Part shown: one piece after another, positions 54,902 to 63,090 of the stretch
Numbering within the stretch: position 1 is the first letter of the stretch
Layout of the letters: every line of letters starts with the position of its first letter
From: Sporosarcina sp. ACRSM
GTDB taxonomy: Bacteria > Bacillota > Bacilli > Bacillales_A > Planococcaceae
Length of the DNA: 64,000 bases
Assembly (NCBI RefSeq): GCF_022346545.1
Contig: NZ_JAKRNU010000012.1
Location: 62,001 to 126,000 of the forward strand
Direction: 5' to 3'
Position numbers and translations under genes: made by a program
The notes under the pieces: model-generated
Database searches by the model: none
Told to the model about the DNA's origin: nothing
The model's input: only the letters and a program-made list of their open reading frames with translations

Positions 54902-55975
54902 CTAGTCTGTTATCATCCAACGTTCAGAGCCAGCATCCCACTTCATATGAAAGACCTGCTCGGCTACCCCTTCTCGCCCATATTGGTAGCGGATTTCAAC
55001 TTCATTTTCAGAAATCGGAGTCGTTTTTCGATAAGATGCCTCTAAAAACAGTTCTCCTAATCGGCTAAGTTGAGCAAACAGAGGCGTTTCCGGCAAATTG
55101 CCGTTGCCTAACAGATCATCATATAAATACAAATCGAAATATTGCTCGGGTGTATAATCACCTGTCAGCTGTCCGGATAAATAATCCATATAAATCGAAT
55201 CGGTACGCTCTTCCGTCGCGACGCCTACCACTTGCCCATAAATTTTATGCACGGGCGTAATCGTTGCCCCCTGCACTGTTCCTCTTGCCGGGAAATGGTT
55301 CAATAATAGATATTCCCGCGCATTCAACAGCTGGTCGTAACCCCCTACAATCGTGATTCCCTGTTTTTCATATCGATCCATCAGTTCAGATTGTAACGGT
55401 TTGCCGTTTATGCGTAGCTTGCCGTCTTTCAGTACGACGCGATCCCCCGGAACTGCAATCACTTCATAATAGGCATCCGTATAGGTCGGTAAATGGCTGG
55501 TCGTATTGGTCATCGTGCGTACTACATCGCCCGCCTCATACACAACCTTATCGAATAATTCTTCTTTGCGCTCAATGACCGTATGATAAGCATCCGAACT
55601 CCCATTTAATGAGAACTTTTCTTTATCCACATAATACAGACCGTCGACTTGATCAAAATGTGGAAGAGCCGCAAATTCCTCATAATCAACCGCAGACAGT
55701 TGTTTTTTCTTCTGCAAGGCCGAAATTTGCGCCAAATCATCCAGTGGATCATAGGGGACGCCTGGCCCTTTATCTGATGAAAGATAATTCATAGGGTCAA
55801 CGGTAAACAGAAGAAACAGTGCAACGACAGGTATCGCGGCTGTGACAAACAGCACTTGCCAAGAAAACTTTTTAGTCGGTGTCCGTAAACGTTCATGCAC
55901 ACGCCGCTTGATCCGCCTTTCTTGCTCCGATGTATCGCCCATCATTTGATCCAGCTTCCGTTTAAAATCACTCAA
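54902..55975 (-). CDS. Anti-sigma factor with degenerate signal-peptidase-like domain
   Basis: The 357-residue protein has a cytosolic N-terminus (residues 1-38, MSDFKRKLDQMMGDTSEQER...), one membrane helix (about 39-60) and a large extracellular region. From about 150 to 250 this shows the S26 signal-peptidase order: GDVVRTMTN, then YYEVIAVPGDRVVLKDGKLR with INGKPL, and IYGQVVGV. The catalytic SM(x)P serine motif and the Lys before the VIAVPGD strand (here Glu/Tyr) are missing, so it is not likely to be an active peptidase. Its start overlaps the ECF sigma gene by 4 bases, the usual anti-sigma arrangement. Confidence 0.78.
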   Translation of the reverse strand: MSDFKRKLDQMMGDTSEQERRIKRRVHERLRTPTKKFSWQVLFVTAAIPVVALFLLFTVDPMNYLSSDKGPGVPYDPLDDLAQISALQKKKQLSAVDYEEFAALPHFDQVDGLYYVDKEKFSLNGSSDAYHTVIERKEELFDKVVYEAGDVVRTMTNTTSHLPTYTDAYYEVIAVPGDRVVLKDGKLRINGKPLQSELMDRYEKQGITIVGGYDQLLNAREYLLLNHFPARGTVQGATITPVHKIYGQVVGVATEERTDSIYMDYLSGQLTGDYTPEQYFDLYLYDDLLGNGNLPETPLFAQLSRLGELFLEASYRKTTPISENEVEIRYQYGREGVAEQVFHMKWDAGSERWMITD

Positions 55976-56472
55976 TTGCTCACTACCTCCTCTTCTTCGA
56001 AAAATTCTTTCAGCTGTTGCTTTGCCCTCCGCAGTCTTGTTTTTACGGTATTTTCATTCAGCTCCAGATAGTTTGCAATTTCCGCTATCGACTGCTCGTC
56101 ATAATAAAATAAGATCAAAGGTTCCCGGTATTTTAACGGAAGCTGGAAAAGATTTTTTTCAAGTAGCGCCAGCCGCTCTTGCTCCAACACGACTTCTTCT
56201 GTCCCTTTTGTCGAAACAAAGATGGTATCGAACAGCACATCTTTTTTATGCTTCCACGAACGCAAATAATCTTTTGCACGATTGGCTGTCATTTTCGTTA
56301 AATAAGTCTTCAATGACGCCTCATTGCGAAACTGGTCACTTTTTTGAAAATACGTCACAAATACTTCTTGCACAATATCCTCAGCAGTCGACCAATTCTT
56401 CACATATAGATAAGCGATGCGCACTAAATAACGCGAATGCTCATCAATTAGTTGATCAATAGTACTACTCAT
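55972..56472 (-). CDS. ECF RNA polymerase sigma factor
   Basis: This 166-residue sigma factor has only regions 2 and 4, the mark of the ECF class. Region 2 has RIAYLYVKNWSTAEDIVQEVF and WKHKKD; region 4 has LPLKYREPLILFYYDEQS, IAEIANYLELNENTVKTRLR. It binds core RNA polymerase and is held inactive by the membrane protein encoded next to it. Promoters with TGAAAC-N16-CGTCTG precede its own operon (57782) and the OatA-like gene (62813), so it probably controls both. The type resembles Bacillus SigV/SigM/SigX. Confidence 0.93.
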   Translation of the reverse strand: MSSTIDQLIDEHSRYLVRIAYLYVKNWSTAEDIVQEVFVTYFQKSDQFRNEASLKTYLTKMTANRAKDYLRSWKHKKDVLFDTIFVSTKGTEEVVLEQERLALLEKNLFQLPLKYREPLILFYYDEQSIAEIANYLELNENTVKTRLRRAKQQLKEFFEEEEVVSN

Positions 56473-56492
56473 TTACGAACCCTCGCCCTCCT

Positions 56493-57749
56493 CTACGGCC
56501 ACGTCATGTCCCCCTCCACATAGACAACAAATTGTTCAAACGACTTTTTTTCTGTCATGCCATATCGAGCTACTTCATAATTAGAAGTCTTTCGATTGGC
56601 ATATCCTTCGGTCGTCGTAAAACCGATTAACAAGCCTGCTTCCTTAGCCGCTACGATGAAATCCTCATCATAATGCCCAAAAGGATAAGCTACTGAAACG
56701 GCTGTCGGCACTTGCGCCATATTTTGCTGTAAATCCAAAAGAATTTCTTCTTTTGAACGCTCTAACGCAACCCCTAAATCCTTGCTCAGTGAATGCAATT
56801 CATTGGTATGTGCTTCGAACTGGAACACATCCCCCAACTCTTCTAAATCCGCAGCGGTAAAAAACTGTAGCGGACCTTCCGCATCAAACAACTGTGTTCC
56901 CTGCACTCGATCTGTACGTGAGGAAATAATGTGCTGAAGAGCAGTAAACCTGTATTGCTTTAAAACGGGATAGGCAAATTCCTTTGTGGATAATAACCCG
57001 TCATCAAATGTAATGAGCACCGCTTTGCTCGGAACAACAAGACGCCCTTCCAAGTAATCATACAACTGATGTGCCGTCAACGTCTTGAACTGACGATCCG
57101 CCAAGTACGCCATCTGCTGATCAAACGCTTCCAAGGAAATCGTACTAATCATCGTGCTCATCAACTCACGTGGCAAAACCTGATGATAGACAAGCACAGG
57201 CAGACCCACATCCATTGTAACGGACTGTTTCGCAATATAGCCCGGCCGTTCTCCTATTGTAAGGATATACCAATCTTCTTCCTCCCGTACTACAGGATAA
57301 CGATAACCTGCTTCCAACTCCAGTATAACGCCGCTCTGCAAATTAGCAGCCTCGTAAACGGCGGTTTTTTGCAACGTCTGAACAGCAGCCAACCGCTCCG
57401 GATGGACAACGGTCAAAAGCTTCTTCTTTTCAACCGCCGCCTCCCCCTTCCGAACAAAGGCAGGCATATTTCCCAATCGAAGCTCATAATACGCCTCATC
57501 CTCACCTGTAATCGCCACAGGCTGACCCGCCACCAACTCGCCAATCTGCGTCAAAGACGCCCCCTTCATATAAAGCGGTTGACGCTCCTGCAAGGTCAGC
57601 ACCCGCTCAAATACCCGCTTCGTCACAAACCGATCCGTACCTTGTGCGAACACCCTCCCTTGTGATTCAACCAAAATCCATATCGCACCTACGCTTATGA
57701 ATACGAGCAAACACACAAGTAACCACACTCTATTAGCAATCTTCCTCAT
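56493..57749 (-). CDS. Polysaccharide deacetylase with extracellular N-terminal domains
   Basis: The 418-residue protein has an N-terminal membrane anchor (VWLLVCLLVFISVGAIWIL), two SH3-like repeats at about 55-180 (LYMKGASLTQIGELVAGQPV; ...YPVVREEEDWYILTIGERPG), then a NodB-type deacetylase domain from VLVYHQV (about 195) to the end. Motif 1 is ITFDDG; motif 2 is EAHTNELHSL (HxxxxH metal site); VAYPFGHYDED is motif 3. It likely removes N-acetyl groups from peptidoglycan or another surface glycan. It is the first gene of the ECF operon. I start at 57749 after GGAGGT; the frame opens eight codons earlier. Confidence 0.9.
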   Translation of the reverse strand: MRKIANRVWLLVCLLVFISVGAIWILVESQGRVFAQGTDRFVTKRVFERVLTLQERQPLYMKGASLTQIGELVAGQPVAITGEDEAYYELRLGNMPAFVRKGEAAVEKKKLLTVVHPERLAAVQTLQKTAVYEAANLQSGVILELEAGYRYPVVREEEDWYILTIGERPGYIAKQSVTMDVGLPVLVYHQVLPRELMSTMISTISLEAFDQQMAYLADRQFKTLTAHQLYDYLEGRLVVPSKAVLITFDDGLLSTKEFAYPVLKQYRFTALQHIISSRTDRVQGTQLFDAEGPLQFFTAADLEELGDVFQFEAHTNELHSLSKDLGVALERSKEEILLDLQQNMAQVPTAVSVAYPFGHYDEDFIVAAKEAGLLIGFTTTEGYANRKTSNYEVARYGMTEKKSFEQFVVYVEGDMTWP

Positions 57750-57781
57750 AACTTTACCTCCACTGTCCATCAAGCAACGTA

Positions 57782-57809
57782 CAGACGGAGATTTTCAAAA
57801 AAAGTTTCA
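57782..57809 (-). promoter_or_regulatory. Predicted ECF-type promoter of the deacetylase-sigma operon
   Basis: On the minus strand TGAAAC (57809-57804) is followed after exactly 16 bases by CGTCTG (57787-57782), the pattern recognised by Bacillus ECF factors SigV, SigM, SigW and SigX. The start codon lies about 33 bases beyond. About 55 bases around it, including the ribosome binding region, are nearly identical to the sequence in front of the OatA-like gene. Confidence 0.85.
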
Positions 57810-58008
57810 AAGATTTTTAAAAAGTTTTGGAGGCGTATTAGCAAATGAAAAAAGACATCCATTTTTTTATAAACGGACGTCGGTCGGTAGTTGTCTTTGC
57901 TTGATTAGACAAAACCAAGTGAACTTCTCATGAATCCTGTTTTTACTGCAGCATTTCCCTCAACTTCTCAATCTCATCTTTTTTCAAGTGTGTTACTTCC
58001 GCAATCAA

Positions 58009-58198
58009 TCACGCCTCGGCGTGATTGCGTCCAGATTTTGAATCGAGCGTGCTCGATTAACTCCTTTCAAAATCTGTGACATCCGCCGGAGGCTTTATCT
58101 TCGTTCAGCTGGCGTTTGAACACCCGCTGAACAGGAAACAAAACCGCATTCATCTCGCCACCTATCGAGGTGGGAGTCTTCTGCTGAATGAAGATAAA
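58009..58198 (+). mobile_element. Structured repeat element, copy 6 (short form)
   Basis: The 190 bp copy follows ATCAA. Its first hairpin is CAATCACGCC/GGCGTGATTG, its second stem CAGATTTTGAA capped by ATCGAGC/GCTCGAT, and it has the invariant GTGACATCCGCCGGAGGC. The right domain is closed by TTTATCTTC/GAAGATAAA and has CCACCTATCGAGGTGG. It is very close to copy 5 and, like it, has no 64-base module. It lies between the deacetylase operon promoter and the lysine riboswitch. Confidence 0.9.
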
Positions 58199-58350
58199 AT
58201 CAGTTGATGTTCCTTTTCTCAACATCTCCAACACCACTTTGGACCGAATTTATTCAAAATTAAATGAACAATTCCATCTTCGACTTGCAATTGTACCCAA
58301 TTCCATGTAAAGTGAGGGTAATTAAACACTTACTTATTTCGAACTCTTGA

Positions 58351-58524
58351 AGTAAGGATAGAGGCGCAGAGACCATTAGTACACAATCAGAGGATAATGA
58401 GGTCCTATGAAGATTGTGAAAAGGGGGATTTGCCGAAGTGGAGAGAAGCTCATTATCTCGAAGCTGGTTCTGGGTTGAATAAGCACAGAATTGTCATATA
58501 GGAAACTATATGGAGGGCTATCTT
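58351..58524 (+). ncRNA. Lysine riboswitch (L-box)
   Basis: The segment shows the L-box hallmarks: AAGGATAGAGGCGCAGA at the start, TTAGTAC, AGAGGATAATGAGG, GGGGGATTTGCCGAAG, CTGGTTCTGGGTTGAATAAG with its partner, ATTGTCATATAGGAAACTAT, and GGAGGGCTATCTT at the end. P1 pairs AAGGATAG with CTATCTT. It lies directly upstream of dapA, the lysine/diaminopimelate pathway gene, and controls it through the terminator at 58553. Confidence 0.9.
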
Positions 58525-58552
58525 ATGCAAAGAAATAATCTATTATTTCACT

Positions 58553-58581
58553 GCAGCAGCGACCCTTCGTTGTTGCTTTTT
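58553..58581 (+). terminator. Terminator of the lysine riboswitch
   Basis: AGCAGCGAC and GTTGTTGCT pair around CCTTC with G-T wobbles and are followed by five T. Lysine binding should favour this hairpin and stop transcription before dapA. Confidence 0.75.
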
Positions 58582-58645
58582 GCGTTGATTTACAAGCTGC
58601 CCTTCTCCCTCTATTTATTTAAAATAATTGATAGGATGTGGAGAA

Positions 58646-59533
58646 ATGATGAATTTCGGACAAATTGTAACAGCTATGGTGACTCCTTTTAATGAGCACG
58701 GAGATATTGATTTTGAAGCGACAAGGAACTTGATAGAGTATTTAATCGCCAATGGAACAGATAGTTTGGTCGTGTCAGGTACAACCGGAGAATCTCCGAC
58801 GTTAACGTCTGAGGAAAAGGTCCAATTGTTCAAATTTGTGGTAAAAGTTGTCAATGGAAGAGTGCCTGTAATTGCTGGAACGGGCTCAAACAATACAAGG
58901 GAGTCTGTTGAACTGACGAGACTAGCGGAAGATATTGGTGTTGACGGCGTGATGCTCGTCGCTCCCTATTATAATAAACCTTGCCAAGAAGGGATGTTCC
59001 AACACTTCCAAACAATCGCGGCAGCCACTTCTTTACCCGTCATGCTATACAATGTACCTGGACGAACGATGTCCAATATTGCCGTCGAGACAGTCGTGCG
59101 CCTTGCTGCAATTCCGAATATCGTCGCCATTAAAGAAGCGAGTGGCGATTTAGATGCAATGGCTGAAATCATTGAGCAGACACCAACAGGATTTTCCTTG
59201 TACAGCGGCGATGATGGCTTAACAATCCCTGTATTATCAATTGGTGGCGTAGGTGTTGTTTCTGTCGCAGCTCATATTATAGGCAATGAAATGCAAACGA
59301 TGATCAAAAACTTCAAAATGGGTAATATCAAAGAAGCGGCTTCAGATCACCGCAGACTGCTGCCAGTGATGCATGCACTTTTTGCTGCTCCGAATCCATC
59401 CCCATTAAAAGCGGCATTGAACCTAAAAGGTGTTCAAGTCGGCGGCGTTCGTTTGCCAATGATTCCCTTAAACGACGAACAACTGCACGCACTACAGCGT
59501 ACGTTGGCAATCCATGATGGCGTGACAGTCTGA
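58646..59533 (+). CDS. dapA: 4-hydroxy-tetrahydrodipicolinate synthase
   Basis: The 295-residue class I aldolase has all DapA features: TAMVTPFNEHGDIDFEA, SGTTGESPTLTSEEK with the Thr-Thr, APYYNKPCQEGMFQHF, YNVPGRTMSN with the catalytic Tyr, the Schiff-base lysine in VAIKEASGD, and YSGDDGLTIP. It condenses pyruvate and aspartate semialdehyde, the first step to diaminopimelate, lysine and, in spores, dipicolinate. The ATG at 58646 follows GTGGAG. The lysine riboswitch upstream regulates it. No other dap gene adjoins it. Confidence 0.96.
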   Translation: MMNFGQIVTAMVTPFNEHGDIDFEATRNLIEYLIANGTDSLVVSGTTGESPTLTSEEKVQLFKFVVKVVNGRVPVIAGTGSNNTRESVELTRLAEDIGVDGVMLVAPYYNKPCQEGMFQHFQTIAAATSLPVMLYNVPGRTMSNIAVETVVRLAAIPNIVAIKEASGDLDAMAEIIEQTPTGFSLYSGDDGLTIPVLSIGGVGVVSVAAHIIGNEMQTMIKNFKMGNIKEAASDHRRLLPVMHALFAAPNPSPLKAALNLKGVQVGGVRLPMIPLNDEQLHALQRTLAIHDGVTV

Positions 59534-59663
59534 TAACCGTCAGAGGCTCTATCGACAGAAATGGAATTTACTACATTCCACCCTATCCTTGCCATAATGA
59601 ATAGCATAAAAATAACACGTATAACGCATGTCACTCGGATATGCGTTTGCGCATCAAAGAAAG

Positions 59664-59697
59664 GAACCCATGTCATTTGTACATGCGTTCTTTTTTT
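59664..59697 (+). terminator. Rho-independent terminator
   Basis: GAACccATGT...ACATgcGTTC forms a hairpin with a small internal loop and a run of seven T, behind dapA. Confidence 0.75.
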
Positions 59698-59771
59698 GAT
59701 TTCTCATATTTATGTATGTATGATTGAATCTTCCCGGCAGGCTTCCACGTAGAAGAAAGGGAGGTGAAAAG

Positions 59772-60629
59772 ATGAGAAAGATATTTGGCATTTTACTAAT
59801 CATATTCAGCCTGTTCATTGCACTAGGCGGTTTACTCACATTAGAGGAGGATTTCAAAGCATCACTGTTTGGTATTTTGGTCATTAGTCTGCCGCTTTAT
59901 ATGATCGGTCATATTGTGAGGACCAATATGTGGCAGGCAAAGCAAAAAGGACTTCGATGGCTTTGGGCATACATCTATGTTGTAGGCATCATTCCTGCCC
60001 TCTTTCTTTCTTACGAAGGATACGAAAATCTGAAAGAACAGACATTCTCCAACAATCATTTTTTGTTATTTGAATCCACTGCCACGGATTACACCGGCGG
60101 CCTTTCTATCGGGTTCATCCTGCTTTTATTGTTGCTGTTCATCTTTCCTTTTTATGAAACCACACGAAAAATAAAAAGCATGATCGCGATTGCTGCAGTG
60201 GTTGTCACGGGGGTATATGCGGGCTATCAGTATATGATGTGGGCAGATTATCGCGGCATCCATGAAGTCGACGGACTTGTGACCCATTATTGGAATGGTG
60301 AAGAACAAATTGTTCCGTATGAGGAGATTGCCCAGATTGCCGTACAACCGTATGTGAAATACGCTAGATCAAACAGACCGTCTGACAAAACCTATTTTGC
60401 ATGGAGATTGATCTTCATGACTAAAAATGAAGAGCAAATTACATATCGCCTTTGGCTCAACGACATCAGCCTATCGAAGGGAAATCGCATAAAACAATTG
60501 GCGCATTCCAAAAATATCCCCTTCCACGTCATACCGATGACCGAAAAACAGCGTGAGGAATTCGACTTCCAATTGGAGTTGAAGAAGCTGGATTGGCAAC
60601 CTTATTATTTGTTTTTCGAGGTCGAATAA
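59772..60629 (+). CDS. Membrane protein of unknown function
   Basis: The 285-residue protein has five predicted membrane helices in its first 165 residues and a soluble C-terminal domain. This domain is beta-rich, starts HYWNGEEQIVPYEEIAQIAV and contains RLIFMTKNEEQITYRLWLND; it looks like a bacterial PH-like fold. I used ATG 59772 after GGGAGGTG; the frame continues 16 codons upstream. No family is recognised. A strong terminator follows. Confidence 0.8.
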   Translation: MRKIFGILLIIFSLFIALGGLLTLEEDFKASLFGILVISLPLYMIGHIVRTNMWQAKQKGLRWLWAYIYVVGIIPALFLSYEGYENLKEQTFSNNHFLLFESTATDYTGGLSIGFILLLLLLFIFPFYETTRKIKSMIAIAAVVVTGVYAGYQYMMWADYRGIHEVDGLVTHYWNGEEQIVPYEEIAQIAVQPYVKYARSNRPSDKTYFAWRLIFMTKNEEQITYRLWLNDISLSKGNRIKQLAHSKNIPFHVIPMTEKQREEFDFQLELKKLDWQPYYLFFEVE

Positions 60630-60670
60630 ATCGTTAAGTGCTTATGTACTACATATGACAATTCAATACA

Positions 60671-60707
60671 GAAAGAAGCCAACCAGATGAGATGGTTGGC
60701 TTCTTTC
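60671..60707. terminator. Bidirectional terminator
   Basis: GAAAGAAGCCAACCA and TGGTTGGCTTCTTTC are perfect 15-base arms between convergent genes. Confidence 0.93.
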
Positions 60708-60750
60708 ATTTACTGTATGGAAAGAGGTACTAGATGCTGAATATTCTAGA

Positions 60751-62778
60751 TCACGATTCAACAAGCAATTCTTTTTTATCCCTCTCCAAGCTCTCTAACG
60801 CCTGTTGCAAATGCTCTTTTAAAGGAAGGGCTAATGTTTTTGCATACGTTGCCGTGATATGGTTATTGTCACGATATACGATGATATTCCCGATGATCGG
60901 ATGACAAGTGGTTTGATCACAGAAATAATCCGTGAGGTCCGCGAATATCACATTTGAAGGAATGCCCTCGGTATTCTCCCAAGGCACTTCCTTTGAAACT
61001 CCCTCATCCCTCGAAATCGCACAACTTAACGGGTTGTTCTTCTTTTCTAAACAGCTTGGAATTTTCTCTTTCATCCGAGGGTTATCACGTATCGCGAATA
61101 TGGCGGTGACCCCTTCCAGTTCTTTCCACTGGTTTATATAACCTGACGGAACCGTCTTCCGCTTATTCAATGTGGACGTCGTGAAAACCAGGTCTGGCGG
61201 ATTTTCTTTTAAGTGTTCAATCAAATTTTCATTCCACTCTAAACAAGCTTCGGTTAAGTGATGTTCCGGATCTTCGTTCGTAAATCGGCAGCCATCATGA
61301 TTGTAGACGTCAATCTGGAAGTTCAGGTCTTCCGCTAAAACTTCCAGCGCCGGAAACCAATGCCCTGAATGCGACCCACCGACCAACGCTACCGTATAGC
61401 TTGGATTCGTTACCACCCCATACGAACATTTCTTCACATTGACACTATCCTTCCCTAAACAGTTTGGATTCCCATAAAAGGAAGGAAGATCTGATTGAAT
61501 ATCAATCAATGCCGGAATAGGGGCGATGCCTTTTGGTGGCTCCCTCTTCTCATAGACTGCCATCGCTCCTGGGAAATCTTTTTCGTCATAGCTAACAATC
61601 AGCGCATCAGCCTTCACCTTTTCAATATACGTTGTAATAGCTAGTATGGAACTTCCTGTTACCATCAATAGGCCACATAAGACAGCAACAAGTCTGCCCT
61701 TCATTCTATTTTTATTCAACTTGAGAATGGGTGCTTCTAGTAACTTTTTAGAGAGCAGCGATAATAGAACCGCCGTCATGATGATAATGATCCCCTCAAG
61801 AATCGGAACTGGTTTCACATCCACAGTGGCCTGATAAAAGATTAAAAGAGGCCAATGCCATAAAAAGATCCCATAAGTAAGGCCGCCTAAAAACGTCAGT
61901 GACTTGACGCTTAACAACCGATCCACGCCAAACTTCGTGCTATTTTCGGTGGCGATTAACACCAATAATGCCCCGCTAATCGGGACAAGCGCTAAATAAC
62001 CAGGGAACCCCGTGGATACCGGAAGCAAGATGCCTGTTAAACAGATAATGGAAAGTCCAAGCCAACCTAGCACCGTGTTTAGCCATTTATTCATCCGTAA
62101 GTACGGTATTGCCATTGCCAGCATACCGCCTATGCTAAATTCCCACATACGCGCAAACGTGTCAAAATACGCCCAAGGCTGATTCACTGTTGTTTGATAA
62201 ATCGAATAACAGATCGAATAGATAAAGACGACGAACAATGCCACTAAAAAAGTTTTACGTACCGGTGTCTTCAATACTTTTCGAGCTAAAAAATACACGG
62301 AAGTGATTAACATTGGCCAAAGGATATAAAATTGCACTTGGACACCGAGTGACCAAAAATGTTGAAATGGACTGGTTGCATGATCACGCGCTAAATAATC
62401 AACCGCATCCAACGCCAAACGCCAGTTTTCAAAATAGAGGGTGGACGCGGTCATATGTGTAATGATCGAGCTCCATTCCAACTGAGGTAAAACCAACAAG
62501 GCTAGACTTCCAATCACAATGATGACCAATAAGGCTTGCGGCAGAAGCCTTCTCCCAAGTCCCACTAAAAAGTCTCCAAATTGTACGGTTCCCGTTCTCT
62601 CTAGTCTCGCTAAAAGAGACATCGTAATCAAATAGCCTGATATCACAAAGAATACATCAATGCCTCCAGACACTCTTCCCAACCAAATATGATAAATCAC
62701 GATTAACAACGTCGTAATCGTACGTAACCCTTCAATCTCCGGGCGATATCTTTTTTGAGGACTCTTTAAATCTTCCAT
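60751..62778 (-). CDS. OatA-like acyltransferase (Acyl_transf_3 + SGNH)
   Basis: The 675-residue protein has an N-terminal acyltransferase-3 domain with ten or so membrane helices (RPEIEGLRTITTLLIVIYHI with catalytic His, SGGIDVFFVISGYLIT, HFWSLGVQVQFYILWP) and from about 400 an extracellular SGNH hydrolase domain. The SGNH residues are GGSHSGHW, the Gly/Asn blocks and DNNHIT with the catalytic Asp-His pair. OatA transfers acetyl groups to the C6 hydroxyl of peptidoglycan muramic acid and confers lysozyme resistance. A promoter like that of the ECF operon precedes it. The acceptor glycan is inferred from the family. Confidence 0.9.
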   Translation of the reverse strand: MEDLKSPQKRYRPEIEGLRTITTLLIVIYHIWLGRVSGGIDVFFVISGYLITMSLLARLERTGTVQFGDFLVGLGRRLLPQALLVIIVIGSLALLVLPQLEWSSIITHMTASTLYFENWRLALDAVDYLARDHATSPFQHFWSLGVQVQFYILWPMLITSVYFLARKVLKTPVRKTFLVALFVVFIYSICYSIYQTTVNQPWAYFDTFARMWEFSIGGMLAMAIPYLRMNKWLNTVLGWLGLSIICLTGILLPVSTGFPGYLALVPISGALLVLIATENSTKFGVDRLLSVKSLTFLGGLTYGIFLWHWPLLIFYQATVDVKPVPILEGIIIIMTAVLLSLLSKKLLEAPILKLNKNRMKGRLVAVLCGLLMVTGSSILAITTYIEKVKADALIVSYDEKDFPGAMAVYEKREPPKGIAPIPALIDIQSDLPSFYGNPNCLGKDSVNVKKCSYGVVTNPSYTVALVGGSHSGHWFPALEVLAEDLNFQIDVYNHDGCRFTNEDPEHHLTEACLEWNENLIEHLKENPPDLVFTTSTLNKRKTVPSGYINQWKELEGVTAIFAIRDNPRMKEKIPSCLEKKNNPLSCAISRDEGVSKEVPWENTEGIPSNVIFADLTDYFCDQTTCHPIIGNIIVYRDNNHITATYAKTLALPLKEHLQQALESLERDKKELLVES

Positions 62779-62812
62779 ATTCCTTTACCTCCATTGTTCA
62801 TTAAGCAACGTA

Positions 62813-62840
62813 CAGACGGAGATTCTCAGGAAAAGTTTCA
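62813..62840 (-). promoter_or_regulatory. Predicted ECF-type promoter of the OatA-like gene
   Basis: On the minus strand TGAAAC (62840-62835) and CGTCTG (62818-62813) are 16 bases apart, the same as at 57782-57809. AAGCAACGTACAGACGGAGA is shared by the two regions, and the bases on both sides up to the ribosome binding sites are almost the same. Confidence 0.85.
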
Positions 62841-63090
62841 AACGTTTCGAGTTAGGGAAAATTTATGCTGAAGTTCTCAAAAAAGGAAATAGGTATGGCG
62901 TTTCGTTTTTATCGGCTCTCAGACTTAACTAAGGCAGATTCCTAAATGAAGACAAAATGATCTAATTATTGACGATATTATAATCATACAATAATATATT
63001 TCTAGTGAATAAATGAATCCATTCTACTATTTACGGACTTTGTGATGTTTGTATCACTATATCAAAACAACTTTTTGAAAGGTGATGAAT

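Noticed and set aside
58430-58510. tRNA-like segment (GCCGAAGTGGAGAGAAGC)
   Set aside because: It cannot form a cloverleaf and is part of the lysine riboswitch.
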